The notes below the pieces were generated by a model that saw only the letters and a program-made list of their open reading frames with translations, was not told the DNA's origin and made no database searches. This document shows positions 1-9,944 of a stretch of DNA of 64,000 nucleotides, piece by piece. Position 1 is the stretch's first letter; each line of letters begins with the position of its first letter. A program made the translations under genes and the position numbers. This DNA comes from Ignelater luminosus (lineage: Eukaryota; Arthropoda; Insecta; Coleoptera; Elateridae): the NCBI GenBank assembly GCA_011009095.1, contig VTPC01004094.1, positions 115,335 through 179,334 of the forward strand. The letters are read 5' to 3'.

Positions 1-21
1 TCTTTTATTTATTTGAAAAGA

Positions 22-213
22 TATCGGAAAACTAAAAACACTTTTTGTTTTCTATTAAAATACGCTAACAAAATTCCTGTACAACGTTTTGGTTTCGAGT
101 AACCATCATCAACCTCATTTTTTTAAATAGGCGGAAAAACAATTAAAAATTGTTTTGGATAGCTTTTGTTGTCACGATTCTAATGATGTAAACATGATAG
201 GATTATTTTGATT
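22..213 (+). repeat. Left long inverted arm
   Basis: Left arm of the long inverted repeat. It matches the reverse complement of 392-598, for example around the blocks near 80-110 and 165-205. The similarity may continue weakly to position 1. Confidence 0.75.
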
Positions 214-391
214 TCTTATGCTATAAATTAATGCATTCTGCAGTACCCTGGCCTGCACGATCACCTGATCTAACACCGTTAGATTTCTTTTCTCTCGGGT
301 TATGTCAAGAATCATGTGCTCAACCAAAATTCTGAAGATGAATAGTATTTATTACAGTTGGTCACAGCAGCGTTCAACACAAAAAAATCAA

Positions 392-598
392 AACCAAAAT
401 AACCCTATCATGTTTACATCATTAGAATCGTGAGAACAAGAGCTATTCAAAACAATTTTTAATTGCTTTTCCGCCTATTTAAAAAAATGAGGTTGATGAT
501 GGTTACTTGAAACCGAAACGTTGTACAGGAATTTTGTTAGCGCAGTTTAATAGAGAACAAAAAGCGGCAATGGAAAAGTGGTTTTAGTTTTCCGATGA
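392..598 (-). repeat. Right long inverted arm
   Basis: Right arm of the same inverted repeat. Compared with the left arm it carries an extra ~18 bp near 560-580. Confidence 0.75.
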
Positions 599-914
599 AT
601 AGCCAACTTTCATCCCATTTAACCGATGTTGTATCTCTTACCGTTTCCAAGATTCCCATGCTGTGCATCCTTATCTTGGACACACTGTATAATAACCGTA
701 ACAACGGCAGCGCACCCAGCAAACGGCTAGATATTAAGTCTATTTATTATACATAAAAATACACTAAAAATTAAAACAATTCTTTCTATATTTCCCATTT
801 TGGGAATATTTAATTTTTGAATAAAAACGGTATGTCGAGCCATTGCTATTAGATGGCGCCTTAGTATTTTCATGCTGCTAATGTTGTATTAGTTTTGCAT
901 ATAACCAGCATGAA

Positions 915-992
915 GCGGGCAAGTATTGACTGTCATTATCCCCCACCGATGGGTCCAAACAAGGACGAAAATAATGGTCAATGCTTGCACGA
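915..992. repeat. Short imperfect hairpin
   Basis: Positions 917-938 (GGGCAAGTATTGACTGTCAT) and 972-991 are inverted copies (GCAAGCATTGACCATTAT when reversed). They flank about 35 bp that include a small CCCACCGATGGG palindrome. This is probably part of a MITE-like sequence, and no coding is seen. Confidence 0.45.
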
Positions 993-1126
993 TCATTTGA
1001 ACTTTTACTTGTAGGGAGACAGTAGGATTTATGTGTTTATATTTATTATAAATTATATAAAATTATATGCTTCTATTATTTATTGATTTAGTTTAGAATA
1101 ACAAAAACTTAATAAAAGGCATGTGT

Positions 1127-1224
1127 GACCTTGTCCGAAGAAAGGATGCTTATGGCTAAAATTAAAATAAGTTTTATTTAAAAATTAAAAATTAGCCATA
1201 AGCGTTCTTTCTTCGGGCAGGTTC
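1127..1224. repeat. Imperfect hairpin with ~42-nt arms
   Basis: Arm 1127-1168 and arm ~1184-1224 are inverted copies with a few mismatches. They share a core reading GAAGAAAG then GCTTATGGCTAA and are separated by about 15 bp of A/T. This is a foldback MITE-like structure or possible small-RNA hairpin. Nothing in the sequence distinguishes these. Confidence 0.6.
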
Positions 1225-1245
1225 ATTTTTTTAGTACTAGTATAC

Positions 1246-1510
1246 TGCTGGCATTGTAAAGGTAAAATATAAAATTTGTGTGTATTTCATGTAATGGGCC
1301 AGAAGAAAACCATCACTGTGTTAACCTACTAGCACTGCACTGGCACTGTAATGGGCCCTTGATGGCAAGATGCAGGCATTATTACTGGTAAAGCATTGGC
1401 CCTGCTTCTGGTCAGTGTGACCTATATGATCAGGTCCATTACTGTTTGCCAGTATTGTGCTAGTACAGGGTACCAATGGCAGCATGCTATGTGGCCAGCA
1501 TCTGGCTTTT
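1246..1510. other. GC-richer anonymous segment
   Basis: This stretch is richer in G+C than its surroundings and repeats short words such as ACTGGCA/CTGGCATTGTA and ATGGGCC. A 100-residue open frame runs on the minus strand (1321-1623) but shows no recognisable domain and runs into a known repeat at its 5' end. I regard it as repeat-derived and non-coding. Confidence 0.3.
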
Positions 1511-1527
1511 TTATTTTTGTTTGTTGG

Positions 1528-1625
1528 GTACTTGTGTAATAACTCATTTTTGAAATTCTCCCTGAATAGGTTATAATGCCCAAGTGGCGACCTGCCAAAA
1601 TATCCCGATTTCATCGGTTTCACTT
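1528..1625 (-). repeat. Interspersed repeat family A, partial copy (reverse)
   Basis: In reverse orientation this matches the copy at 9640-9880, most clearly the block GGTTATAATGCCCAAGT at 1569-1585 and the preceding ~40 bp (ACTTGTGTAATAACTCATTTT). The similarity fades after 1590. Confidence 0.55.
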
Positions 1626-1908
1626 AGTTTCTCTGTGAAATACTCGTCAAATAATTTGAGAATTATGCAGTTGTGTACTTACTATTGACATTGACTATTC
1701 TAATGACATATGAATGGAGAATCGTGCCTCTAAATTATTTTCTGACACAAGTTCAAAGTTGGAGAAAATGAAATAGAAATTTAAATGTGAAGCGTTTCTT
1801 GTTAGTTTAAGTCAATTGATTGTTACCAATTTGTAGAAGCGTCAGTCGTTATAATTTGAGAATCAAGAGAAAAAATCGCTCTAAAAAGAGAAACACGGAT
1901 TTTGATAG

Positions 1909-2110
1909 ACGGCCATTTTGTGTTGGGTAGATGAAATTTTCTGAAACTTGGATATCATAACCCATTCACTGAGAACTTCTAGATGGAGTGTTACATAAGT
2001 GCCCTTTGTATTTAAAATGCTGCCATCTTGAAATTTGGAACAAGTTTTCTTTGCTTATAATATTCCTAAGAATAAATAAAGCGCGTTTTTCTAAAAAAAG
2101 TAAAAGTATT
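1909..2110 (+). repeat. Interspersed repeat family A, copy
   Basis: This runs from GCCATTTTGTGTTGGGTAG through TTTTCTGAAACTTGG and CTGCCATCTTGAAATTTGG to AAGAATAAATAAAG. The same block order is found at 9640-9880 (same strand) and at 7000-7175 (opposite strand). There is no coding frame. The unit is at least ~200 bp long and is unnamed by me. It could be a SINE, a MITE or part of a LINE untranslated region. Confidence 0.7.
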
Positions 2111-3740
2111 GTCGCAAAGGATTTTATGTGTTTATTTATTTACACACTAAATATCACGCAATATTATGCCGTATTGCATTTATTCGCTTTCCTTTTTGTG
2201 TTTTAATAATTGCATACGCGATTAATGGTAAGTTCATTAAAAAATATTTTTCTAATTTATGAAAAAATTTTAAGTGTTTTGTTTTGTAAATAAATAGGAA
2301 GCTTGGCCAAAAGTTAGTAAAAAAAACTATACACAAAGTCGAAGATGCGATCATTTTTATTAATATAAGCGAAGTAAAACCTGCGTTTATGAAACAACTC
2401 TAAAAATTTTGCGAAGAAAAAGATTATGTATTGAAAACAATTAAGGTTAAGTGGTGTAAGTGCCCCCTTGGGGTAAGTGCGTCCTTATTTGATATTAACT
2501 TAATAAAGGAAAATATTTGTAGGCCAGACCTTTTCCGCATGAAAAATTCTAAAATCTCGGCCGGAACCCGCAATCATTGGGGTTGATAGTCAGATGCGTA
2601 CAATGAGAGCTGCCCAATGACTTTTTTGGCTCAACCTAACGGTCTCGGCAAAAAATGTCATTCTCATGCGCTACAAAAAAACACACTGATTTCCTCGCAC
2701 TTAATACAAAAATAACTATTCTCTGCCTAAACTATTGCATTTATCAAAATCGAACAAGAGACAAAAATGCCCGAAATAAGAATGCCCATCTGTGGAAAAT
2801 GGTTTAGAAGTATTGACTAAACTGTTAAAAATATCTGAGTTTCTTTTCATGTGGATGTTTGACTTTTGACCACTTACGAAACATTCAAAAAACTGATATC
2901 AGCAAATCCCCTTTTCCAGTACACATGTATATCCCAAGTTTAATTCCAGTCGCTAAAAACACTCGTGTGTTATTTAAAGAATAGAAATATTTTTAAGATC
3001 TTTGACGTTCGGTAGCGCCTTAAGGAAGCAGTTTTAAATAAAGATAAGTGTGGTTAGATCATCTTATTTGGTTTGAGGAATATGTGGTAGGGAGTTGTAC
3101 AGACCTTTTAGGGACACCCTGTATAACTCAATTCTTCAAATTTTAAAAACGATATTTTTTAAATTATCTTTCCCACGTTCAATGTGTCAGTTGAAGTTGG
3201 TTTACAGGAAAAGAAATTTACCCGCTTAAAACTATGATTCAGCCAAAATCTTGAATTTGATACCATCAACAAAATGTGTATACTCAACTGATAAAGTAAC
3301 GACGCTAGCAATGGTATAAAAAAGATTAAGTTAGGAAATGCCTACTTTATAGTTATAGGAAAAGAGGGAGACTTCGTAAGGGACACTTAGTTATCTTATA
3401 AATTGCTAATCCTTGATTCAGGTATGAAAATTGTTATTTTAAAATCACTTGAATAATATTGGTGTTGGTACATAAGACTCAAAAACTGCAAAAATCTAAA
3501 AATATTCGATATCGACACTTAGACTTTTCTGAATTTCCACTTTGCAATTATCAAATGACCCAGTGAATAAACTTGATTTTCTTTTACGTTAGTTTTTCTT
3601 TTGGAAAATTAAACTGATTGTAAGAAATATTATTTTTCACTTGTGAATTAGAAATAATAACAAACTGATTACAAATTATTATGAAAAAATAAATTGTTAT
3701 TTATATATTCCTACATACATATCACGTGTTGATTTATGTA
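2111..3740. other. No gene seen
   Basis: AT-rich sequence without a supported gene. A single mariner-like terminus (TTTAGGGACACCCTGTATA at about 3108-3126) suggests a relic end of a DNA transposon. I found no partner end with confidence. Confidence 0.4.
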
Positions 3741-3771
3741 AAGGGTTTTCCAATAAGAGGTGTTATTTTGA
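3741..3771 (+). repeat. Terminal inverted repeat of the DD41D element (transposase 3' side)
   Basis: 31 bp starting AAGGGTTTTCCAATAAGAGG. It pairs with 5015-5045 with one mismatch at the seventh base and is preceded by TA. Confidence 0.85.
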
Positions 3772-3845
3772 TATTCAAAGAAAAGTGCCATTTTTTAATA
3801 TAAATGATCGGATGTTTATTTCATTATAAAGAGGAAGGTATGCCG

Positions 3846-4931
3846 TTAATAGTGGAAAATAACATCAGGCAAATGACCACCACGACCACGCTTACAGGAC
3901 AATATCCTTTTCATGAAATTTTCCATAACCAAATCGCAAAGTGGCTGCCCTATGTCCTCGATAGCCTCACGAATTCCATCTTTGAGGTCTTGAATCGACG
4001 CTGGGCTGTTGGCGTAGACCTTCTCTTTCACGTGGCCCCAAAGAAAGAAGTCGCAAGGTGTTAAATCACAAGATCTCGGTGGCCAATTGTGATCACCTCT
4101 TCGAGAGATAACACGGTCCGGAAACTTTTTCCGTAAAAGATCAATGGTTTCGTTGCTTGTGTGGCACGTAGCGCCGTCTTGTTGAAAGTAAACGTTGTCC
4201 AGATCAATACCATCCAATTCCGACCATAAAAAATCGTTAATCATCTCTCGATAGCGCAATCCAGTCACCGTAACTGTTGCTCCAGCCTCATTTTCGAAAA
4301 AGTAAGGTCCAATGACTCCGCCGGACCATAAACCGCACCAAACAGTCACACGTTGAGGATAGAGAGACTTTTCAACAATAACTCTTGGATTTTCTGAGCC
4401 CCAGATCCGACAATTTTGCTTGTTGACGAAGCCACCGAGGTGGAAATGGGCCTCATCACTCAAGATGATTTTTCGATGGAATTCTGGATCATTTTCATGC
4501 ATTTCAACGACCCAATCAGCAAAGACACGACGTTGTTGATGATCGGCCGGCTTGAGTTCTTGTGTTAACTGGACTTTATAAGCCTTAAGACCCAAATCTT
4601 TATGCAAAATACGGTGTAATGACGTTTGTGGAATGGCTAATTCCAAAGAACGACGAGGAATGGACAAACCTGGGTTTTCTTTAACACTTTCGGCTACAAC
4701 AGCAATATTCTCGGCTGTTCTTGAGCGACGTGCACGGGTTTTATTCTTCACATCACTAACTTGTCCCAAGAGCTCGAATTTTTTCACCAATTTCTGTATT
4801 GCGGTCCGACAAGGTGCTTCACGGTGACCCAAAAATGTTCGAGTTTTACGAACCGTCTCTGCCAAATTTTCACCATTTTTATAGTGAATTTTAATAATTT
4901 CAATGCGTTGTTGAAGCGTGTATCGTTCCAT
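3846..4931 (-). CDS. Mariner-superfamily transposase, DD41D
   Basis: 361 residues, uninterrupted. The first ~110 residues form the helix-turn-helix DNA-binding region (MERYTLQQRIEIIKIHY at the start, then a second HTH-like part ending near RILHKDLGLK). The catalytic DDE/D domain follows. The first Asp is in LSDEAHFHLGG, the second in FQQDGATCHT, and the third in SCDLTPCDFFLWG. I count 41 residues between the second and third Asp, hence DD41D, the spacing known from rosa-type elements. The protein would bind the terminal repeats and cut and paste the element at TA sites in the nucleus. The start at 4931 gives a full-length N-terminus lying 84 bp inside the right end. There are no frameshifts or stops. 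The length (about 350 residues) is typical of the superfamily. Confidence 0.93.
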   Translation of the reverse strand: MERYTLQQRIEIIKIHYKNGENLAETVRKTRTFLGHREAPCRTAIQKLVKKFELLGQVSDVKNKTRARRSRTAENIAVVAESVKENPGLSIPRRSLELAIPQTSLHRILHKDLGLKAYKVQLTQELKPADHQQRRVFADWVVEMHENDPEFHRKIILSDEAHFHLGGFVNKQNCRIWGSENPRVIVEKSLYPQRVTVWCGLWSGGVIGPYFFENEAGATVTVTGLRYREMINDFLWSELDGIDLDNVYFQQDGATCHTSNETIDLLRKKFPDRVISRRGDHNWPPRSCDLTPCDFFLWGHVKEKVYANSPASIQDLKDGIREAIEDIGQPLCDLVMENFMKRILSCKRGRGGHLPDVIFHY

Positions 4932-5014
4932 ATTTATTAATGGCGTAGTTTCTACTTGTCAAATGTCAAAAAATGATAGCTTCAAAAGTGACATCTACCG
5001 AAATAGCGGGCTAT

Positions 5015-5045
5015 TCAAAATAACACCTCTTATTGGAATACCCTT
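5015..5045 (-). repeat. Terminal inverted repeat of the DD41D element (transposase 5' side)
   Basis: 31 bp which, read on the minus strand, starts AAGGGTATTCCAATAAGAGG. It is followed outward by TA. Confidence 0.85.
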
Positions 5046-6999
5046 TATTAGACGTGTCAGTTTTCCATGGAAAATGAAATATTTGCAAATATTGGCTCTT
5101 CTAGGTAATTATTTTAGTAAAAAACGTTACATACGCTATTTTTTGAGAATTCAAAGCTGCATTTAAGGCCTGCTTTAGTTTTAAAACTGATAAAACCATT
5201 TATCGTAAAATTGAGAAAGCACATTGCGAGAACGAACAGTTGTAATAGAGTTGATCATGACTTTGACAACATCAATGTATTGTTATTAGTAAATACATAA
5301 AGCTTAAAAATCTATGTATAATTAGTAAGTTGAGCATAAATAACACTATGGTAATACTTTTATTTGGGCAACTAACAAATTTGGTTATAATAACAAAAAT
5401 TCCACTACAGTCCATCCTCGAAATACTTTTTCTCAATTTTACGAAAAACAGTTTTAGCAAGTTTAAAACTAACGCAAACATGAATGCAGAAAGCTGTCAT
5501 TTCCGAAAAAAAAATGTGCTTCAAGTTTTTAATTTCATTTGAATTCAATATTTGCAAGAAATTAGTTTTTCATGAGAAATTGACATGTTTTAAATATAAA
5601 TTGACACGCCGTATATTATTAGCAAAATAGTAATAAAAAATCATTAATTGGTAATTAAATAGCGTAAATAACCTTATCATTCTCCTGCTATTTAAATATC
5701 GAGTGCTTGTTTTTACGCAAATACATACTAAGTGTAAACAGTATAGCAAGATAATTTTTTTAAAGTTCGTTTTATGACAATCAACAGTGGTTTTAAGAGA
5801 ACAATATTATCACGCCTAGCTAAAACACACTTCAAGTGGAATATTAAAAATGCATCTTACTTAATAAATAGTGATAATAAGTATTTTGATTCAATACGGG
5901 AATATTCACAGGCTACCACTAAAAGGTAACATACATGTGGTATTACTGTTATAGTTGTACTGCTCTTTTTTTTCAAGAAACACCTTTAATTAATTTGTTT
6001 GATTTATCATCTCATGGTTAAATAATAACTAGTGACGACAGATTCTTTTTACAATATTCTTTTGCTGCAGTTTCTGAAACACTGTAGCTTACTTAGTGAA
6101 GCTTCCCGGACCCTTAATAGTTACTACTTTTCATTAGTTTCTAATAATCTAATTCAAAACTCTTTTATTATTATGTAAACTACATATGTTATTTGTTACT
6201 CCAATAACAAGCCCATTCGCTAGAGGTTTAAAGCTATTTTTAAAGAACCCTCGAAGAAAAGTCTACAAAGTGCATTTTATCTTTCGTTATCGGTTAGGAG
6301 CCTGCACTAGCCAAATTATCAGCATGCTTATTGCACTTCATAAGCACTGGGACTTAATCTCTTTGCAGTGCAGGTAAAATAATCTATATTTCTGCTTAAA
6401 GAGTAAAAGCTTTTGCTTCAGTGGATGAAACTGTTCAGCTCAGGAAAATCGACCGTATACGCGTCCTTAAGGCTAAAATTTTGTACCCCTTTGTAGATCA
6501 GCCAAAGTCGTTAAGGTTATTTTAGAAAAATGCATACAGTCTTCATTTATTCTATGGAAAATTTTGGAGAGGTATATTTTAAAGTAAAATGACCAATGTT
6601 ATGACTGTAGTTTTCCTATAGTCCTAATGTACTGGTATCAAAAAAAAGTACAAGCTTTCAATCTCTTCAGTGAATGGAATGGCAAAAGGATTAGAAGAAT
6701 TTACGTAGTGGCAGAAGTACGATGATTCTTTTCTTGATGAATTCCACTAGAGAAAGAAAGTGAGGTAAACGAGACAAAACGTCTTGATCTTCTTATGAAA
6801 TTTTAGTGTAGATCGGAAATTACCTCTAAATGCAATTTAATTGAACTAGAACGTTGTTCAATCGATCAATAAATCTTTACTCATGTAAGTACTCAAGTAA
6901 GCACAGTGTGTAATAAGAATAATGAGCTACTTCATTTATGGCACTAATTTTACTTTTTTAAAAAGTACATTCAAATTCTTCTCTTTTTAGTTTATGTCG
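5046..6999. other. No gene seen
   Basis: AT-rich intergenic sequence. Short open frames on both strands are without recognisable domains and look random. No RNA gene is recognised. Confidence 0.5.
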
Positions 7000-7175
7000 A
7001 AACGTTGTAAGCAAACGATTCTTGTTGCAAATTCTAAGACGGCGATAGGACGCCACTTTGAAAAAGGAATTTAAGTACAAAGAAAAGTTGTTATGATGGC
7101 TCATTTTAAATGAATAAGCTATAATGCTCAAGTTTTAGCACATTTCATCCACCGAAAGCAAAATGGCAGCCTGTC
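7000..7175 (-). repeat. Interspersed repeat family A, reverse copy
   Basis: The reverse complement carries the blocks CTGCCATTTTG, GGTGGATGAAAT, AAACTTGAGCATTATAGCTT, TTCTTTGTACTTAAAT, TCAAAGTGGCGTC and CAACAAGAATCGTTTGCTTA in the same order as the copies at 1909 and 9640. It is divergent but collinear. Confidence 0.65.
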
Positions 7176-7736
7176 AAACTCGTTTTTGTTACTTAATTAT
7201 TATTCTTAGGTAATATTAGATCCATTATTTTTAATTACTGTACTTATAAATATTATTTCTTACTATTTCCTATTTACTCAGCAACTTAATAAGAAAATAT
7301 AAGTAATTTATAACATAAAAAGTTTAATTACTATTAATTTAAACTTCTGTTTCATTGTCTTTAATGGGCTTGTTTGACGTGTCAGATATATAAATTTTGT
7401 TATAAGTCGCGTATTTTACATTAAATAAGGGCTACTTTTCTATTTTATAAAAGCAGTTTTTGTTTTCATTTTTAATTAGAATTAAATAAAAAATTGTAAT
7501 TAAATTTAAACGTTGCGCTCGAAAGCTCCAATCAGATAATTGCTGTGTTGTTAGCTCTTTCTACAAACAATTTGTAGGAGATTATATAAGAATTCGCTTT
7601 AAAAAATTCTACGTGTATTTCTTATTTATTGATAATAATAATTGTTATTATCAGAATAATGAAAAAAAGAAATGAAAAAAAAACACAACACAAACTTAAT
7701 ACGAGTGAGCAACACGCAATAATTTTAAGGTTTATG
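7176..7736. other. AT-rich spacer at the 3' end of a LINE
   Basis: No gene. The part nearest 7736 is the likely 3' untranslated region of the minus-strand LINE next to it. An A-rich stretch when read on the minus strand (7660-7690 region) may mark its tail. Confidence 0.35.
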
Positions 7737-9654
7737 TTAGGTTAGGTGGAAACGGTCAAGGTCTAGTATCCTCCTGCAGATTGCCCTCTTCTTGAACCGG
7801 AGACGGTTGATAAGATGTTTGGGGGCGGTGGAGAGGCACGCGAATCTATAATCGATTACTGGCCTGATGAAAGTCTTGTAGGTATGGACAAGAGTTTTTG
7901 GGTGGCAGCCGGAGATGCCAGCCACCCCGGAGTTTGGAGAGAAGGGAGCAGCGTTCCTGAGTTATTCTCAGGCATTGCTTCGTCTCCTCCGACCAGTTGA
8001 GGGTGGAGGAGAATGTGATGCCCAAGTACTTGATGTGGGGTGATAGCTCGAGGGGAGAGTCCCAGAGTTCCAAATGAATCTCGCTGGCTTGTAGAAGGGG
8101 AATTTGCGAGAGGTATTTGTGACGAAAGAGAATAGTCTGGGTTTTATTTAGGTTGGGTTTGACTCTCCACCGCCGGAGCCAAACCTCCAGCAGGTCGAGT
8201 TTCCCGGAGAGGATCCTGGCTCCGTCGACGGTGGCCCTGGCTGAGACCCATAGAGCGGTGTCATCTGCATACTGGACCATTCGAGCTGAGGGATGTTGAG
8301 GCAGGTGGATGTCGTAGCAGTATAGCGTGAATAGGGTGGATGAGAGGATAGAACCTTAGGGGACTTCTGCGAGGGGGGTAAATGTCTTGGAGAGGTGCTG
8401 CCCGACACGGACCTTGTGTTGGCGCTGGGATAGGTAACTGTTGATTAGCCGAACAAAGGTGGAGAGACATTGACACGAAAGAGTTTTAGAAGAAGTCCCT
8501 CGTGCCAGACTTTGTCAAACGCACGTTCGATGTCGAGGAAGGTAGCTATGATGCAGTGGATGGAATTTATAGTTCGGCTGGCTTCAGAGTGCAATCGGAA
8601 GATAAGATGGGAGGTGGATCTACCGATTCGAAATCCGAACTGGTGATCAAGGATGATGTTGTTTTCGGTTAGGAATGCCGTGAGGCGGTCCGTGAGGATT
8701 TGCTTGAAGAGCTTTCCTATGACACTTAGGAGGGCAATTGGTCTGTATGAGCCCGCTTCGGAGACCGGTTTATTGGGCTTTGGGACCATGATTGCTGTTG
8801 CAGTTTTTCACGAAGAGGGGAAATAACCGCTGAGCAGGCAACTGTTGAAGATGGTGGTGAGGAGAGTAATGGCAGGGAGTGGAAGGTGACGCAGAGCCCT
8901 TTTGGTGCTGGTGTCTTTACCGAGTGCGGTGTTCTTGACGGTGGAGATAGCGGCCGTCGTTTCTTCCACCCGGATGGGAGCGATGATGTCTGGGAGCACC
9001 ATCACCAGGGGGTAGATATCTCGCCTGTTTGCATTTTGAAGGTTGACTCGATTGAGGTGTTGGTCATAGAAGAGAGGATCGTCGGGGGGTTGATGAATAC
9101 ATTGGAGCATGTCGGCGTGGAAATCGGCTTGCGCTTGGGGATCAGTGAGTTTGTTACCTTGATGGTTGAGAGAGTGGAGTTTCGGGCGTTGTTGCCCTGT
9201 GAGGGAGCGAAATTTGCCCCAAAACCTGCCTCCGTCTTTGTGATCCAGGTTAGAGCAAGTGGCGGCCCAACTTTCTTCCCTGAATCGAATGGTATTCCTC
9301 CAAACCAGGGCGTTGAGCCTGTTCCATTGCGTCTCAACCACCGGATTTTGAGTTCTGGTGAAGAAGCGATAGACTGCATTTTTCTTTTATTAGTTGTCTA
9401 ATGTGTGGGGGGAGAGGAAGGCGGTTTAAATTTATAGTTTTCTCCGGCACAGCCAGTTGGACGGCGTTCCGGATGATGAAGGCGAGTTTGTGGATTGTGG
9501 TGTCTATTTCTAGGATGTTGGTAAGGGGAAGAGGGTTGGCGGGGGAGGTTGAACTTGATATGAGCCTGGAACTCGTCCCAGCGAGCGTTATTCCAGTCTC
9601 GTATGGTTCGGGACATTTTGGGGCAGAGAGGGAGATATTTTGGTACGGCACCAT
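7737..9654 (-). pseudogene. Jockey-like non-LTR retrotransposon, reverse transcriptase part, broken and 5'-truncated
   Basis: Read on the minus strand, pieces in several frames form one reverse transcriptase. The linker region (RTIRDWNNARWDEF, near 9610) comes first, then SYRPIALLSVIGKLFKQI (~8750), HQFGFRIGRSTSHL (~8640), TFLDIERAFDKVWHEGLL (~8530), the catalytic YADDTALW (~8260), and the C-terminal IKYLGITFSSTLNW and YKTFIRPVIDY. The visible lesions are a one-base slip in an A-run near 9380, TGG to TGA at 8808-8810, a frameshift near 8447, a stop at the EVPQGS-type motif (~8358) and a frameshift near 7925. The endonuclease domain is absent: the copy begins near 9654, directly at repeat family A, which is the usual 5' truncation of LINEs. 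It is more GC-rich than its surroundings, as expected for a foreign element. It encodes no working protein. Confidence 0.88.
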
Positions 9655-9880
9655 TTTGTTTTGAATAAATGTATTTTCTGAAACTTGGGCATTATAATCT
9701 ATTCGGTGCGAACTTCAAAATGAATTATCATACAAGTATTCTTTGTATCTAAATGATTTCAAAATGGCATCTTGCTGCCATCTTGAAACTTAAAACAAGA
9801 ATCTTTCACTTACAATGTTTCTGACAACAAATAAAAATCGGCGTGTTCCAGTATCTCTCTGAAAAAGTAAAAATAGCTCC
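9640..9880 (+). repeat. Interspersed repeat family A, copy
   Basis: Starts at CACCATTTTGTTTTG and contains TATTTTCTGAAACTTGG, CATTATAATCTATTC, TTCTTTGTATCTAAATG, TTGCTGCCATCTTGAAACTT and GACAACAAATAAAAATCGG. It is collinear with 1909-2110. It abuts the 5' end of the truncated LINE on its left. Confidence 0.7.
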
Positions 9881-9944
9881 ATTAATGAATTTGTCCGTTA
9901 CTTTTTCTACATACTGTATTATCATTTATTGCTTTTATTATATA

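Larger units (their letters stand above)
1..692 (+). mobile_element. Mariner-type DNA transposon remnant with very long inverted arms, cut by window start
   Basis: Positions 22-213 and 392-598 are reverse complements of each other, with small indels (about 18 bp extra in the right arm). They bracket about 180 bp of unique sequence. In the unique part, codons from 240 to about 332 read as the C-terminal part of a mariner-superfamily transposase, with the signature WPARSPDLTPLDFF, and then hit a stop. On the right the sequence continues to a GGACACACTGTATA-like end near 680-692, which resembles common mariner termini. The left end probably lies before position 1. I infer an internally deleted element made mostly of its inverted repeats. 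It makes no functional protein. The 61-residue open frame on the minus strand at 537-722 lies in the arm and is not considered a gene. Confidence 0.7.
3741..5045 (-). mobile_element. Complete mariner-superfamily element, DD41D (rosa-like) type
   Basis: The element is about 1305 bp. Its terminal inverted repeats are 31 bp with one mismatch: 3741-3771 and the complement of 5015-5045, both containing CCAATAAGAGGTGTTATTTT. A TA dinucleotide flanks each end (3739-3740 and 5046-5047), as expected for the TA target duplication of Tc1/mariner elements. It contains one uninterrupted transposase gene on the minus strand (3846-4931). Intact ends plus an intact gene suggest recent insertion. Whether it is still mobile cannot be told from one copy. 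Confidence 0.9.

Noticed and set aside
537..722. 61-residue open frame on the minus strand
   Set aside because: It lies in the inverted arm of a mariner relic and overlaps its end. No domain.
1321..1623. 100-residue minus-strand frame in a GC-richer stretch
   Set aside because: No recognisable motif, and its 5' part is inside repeat family A.
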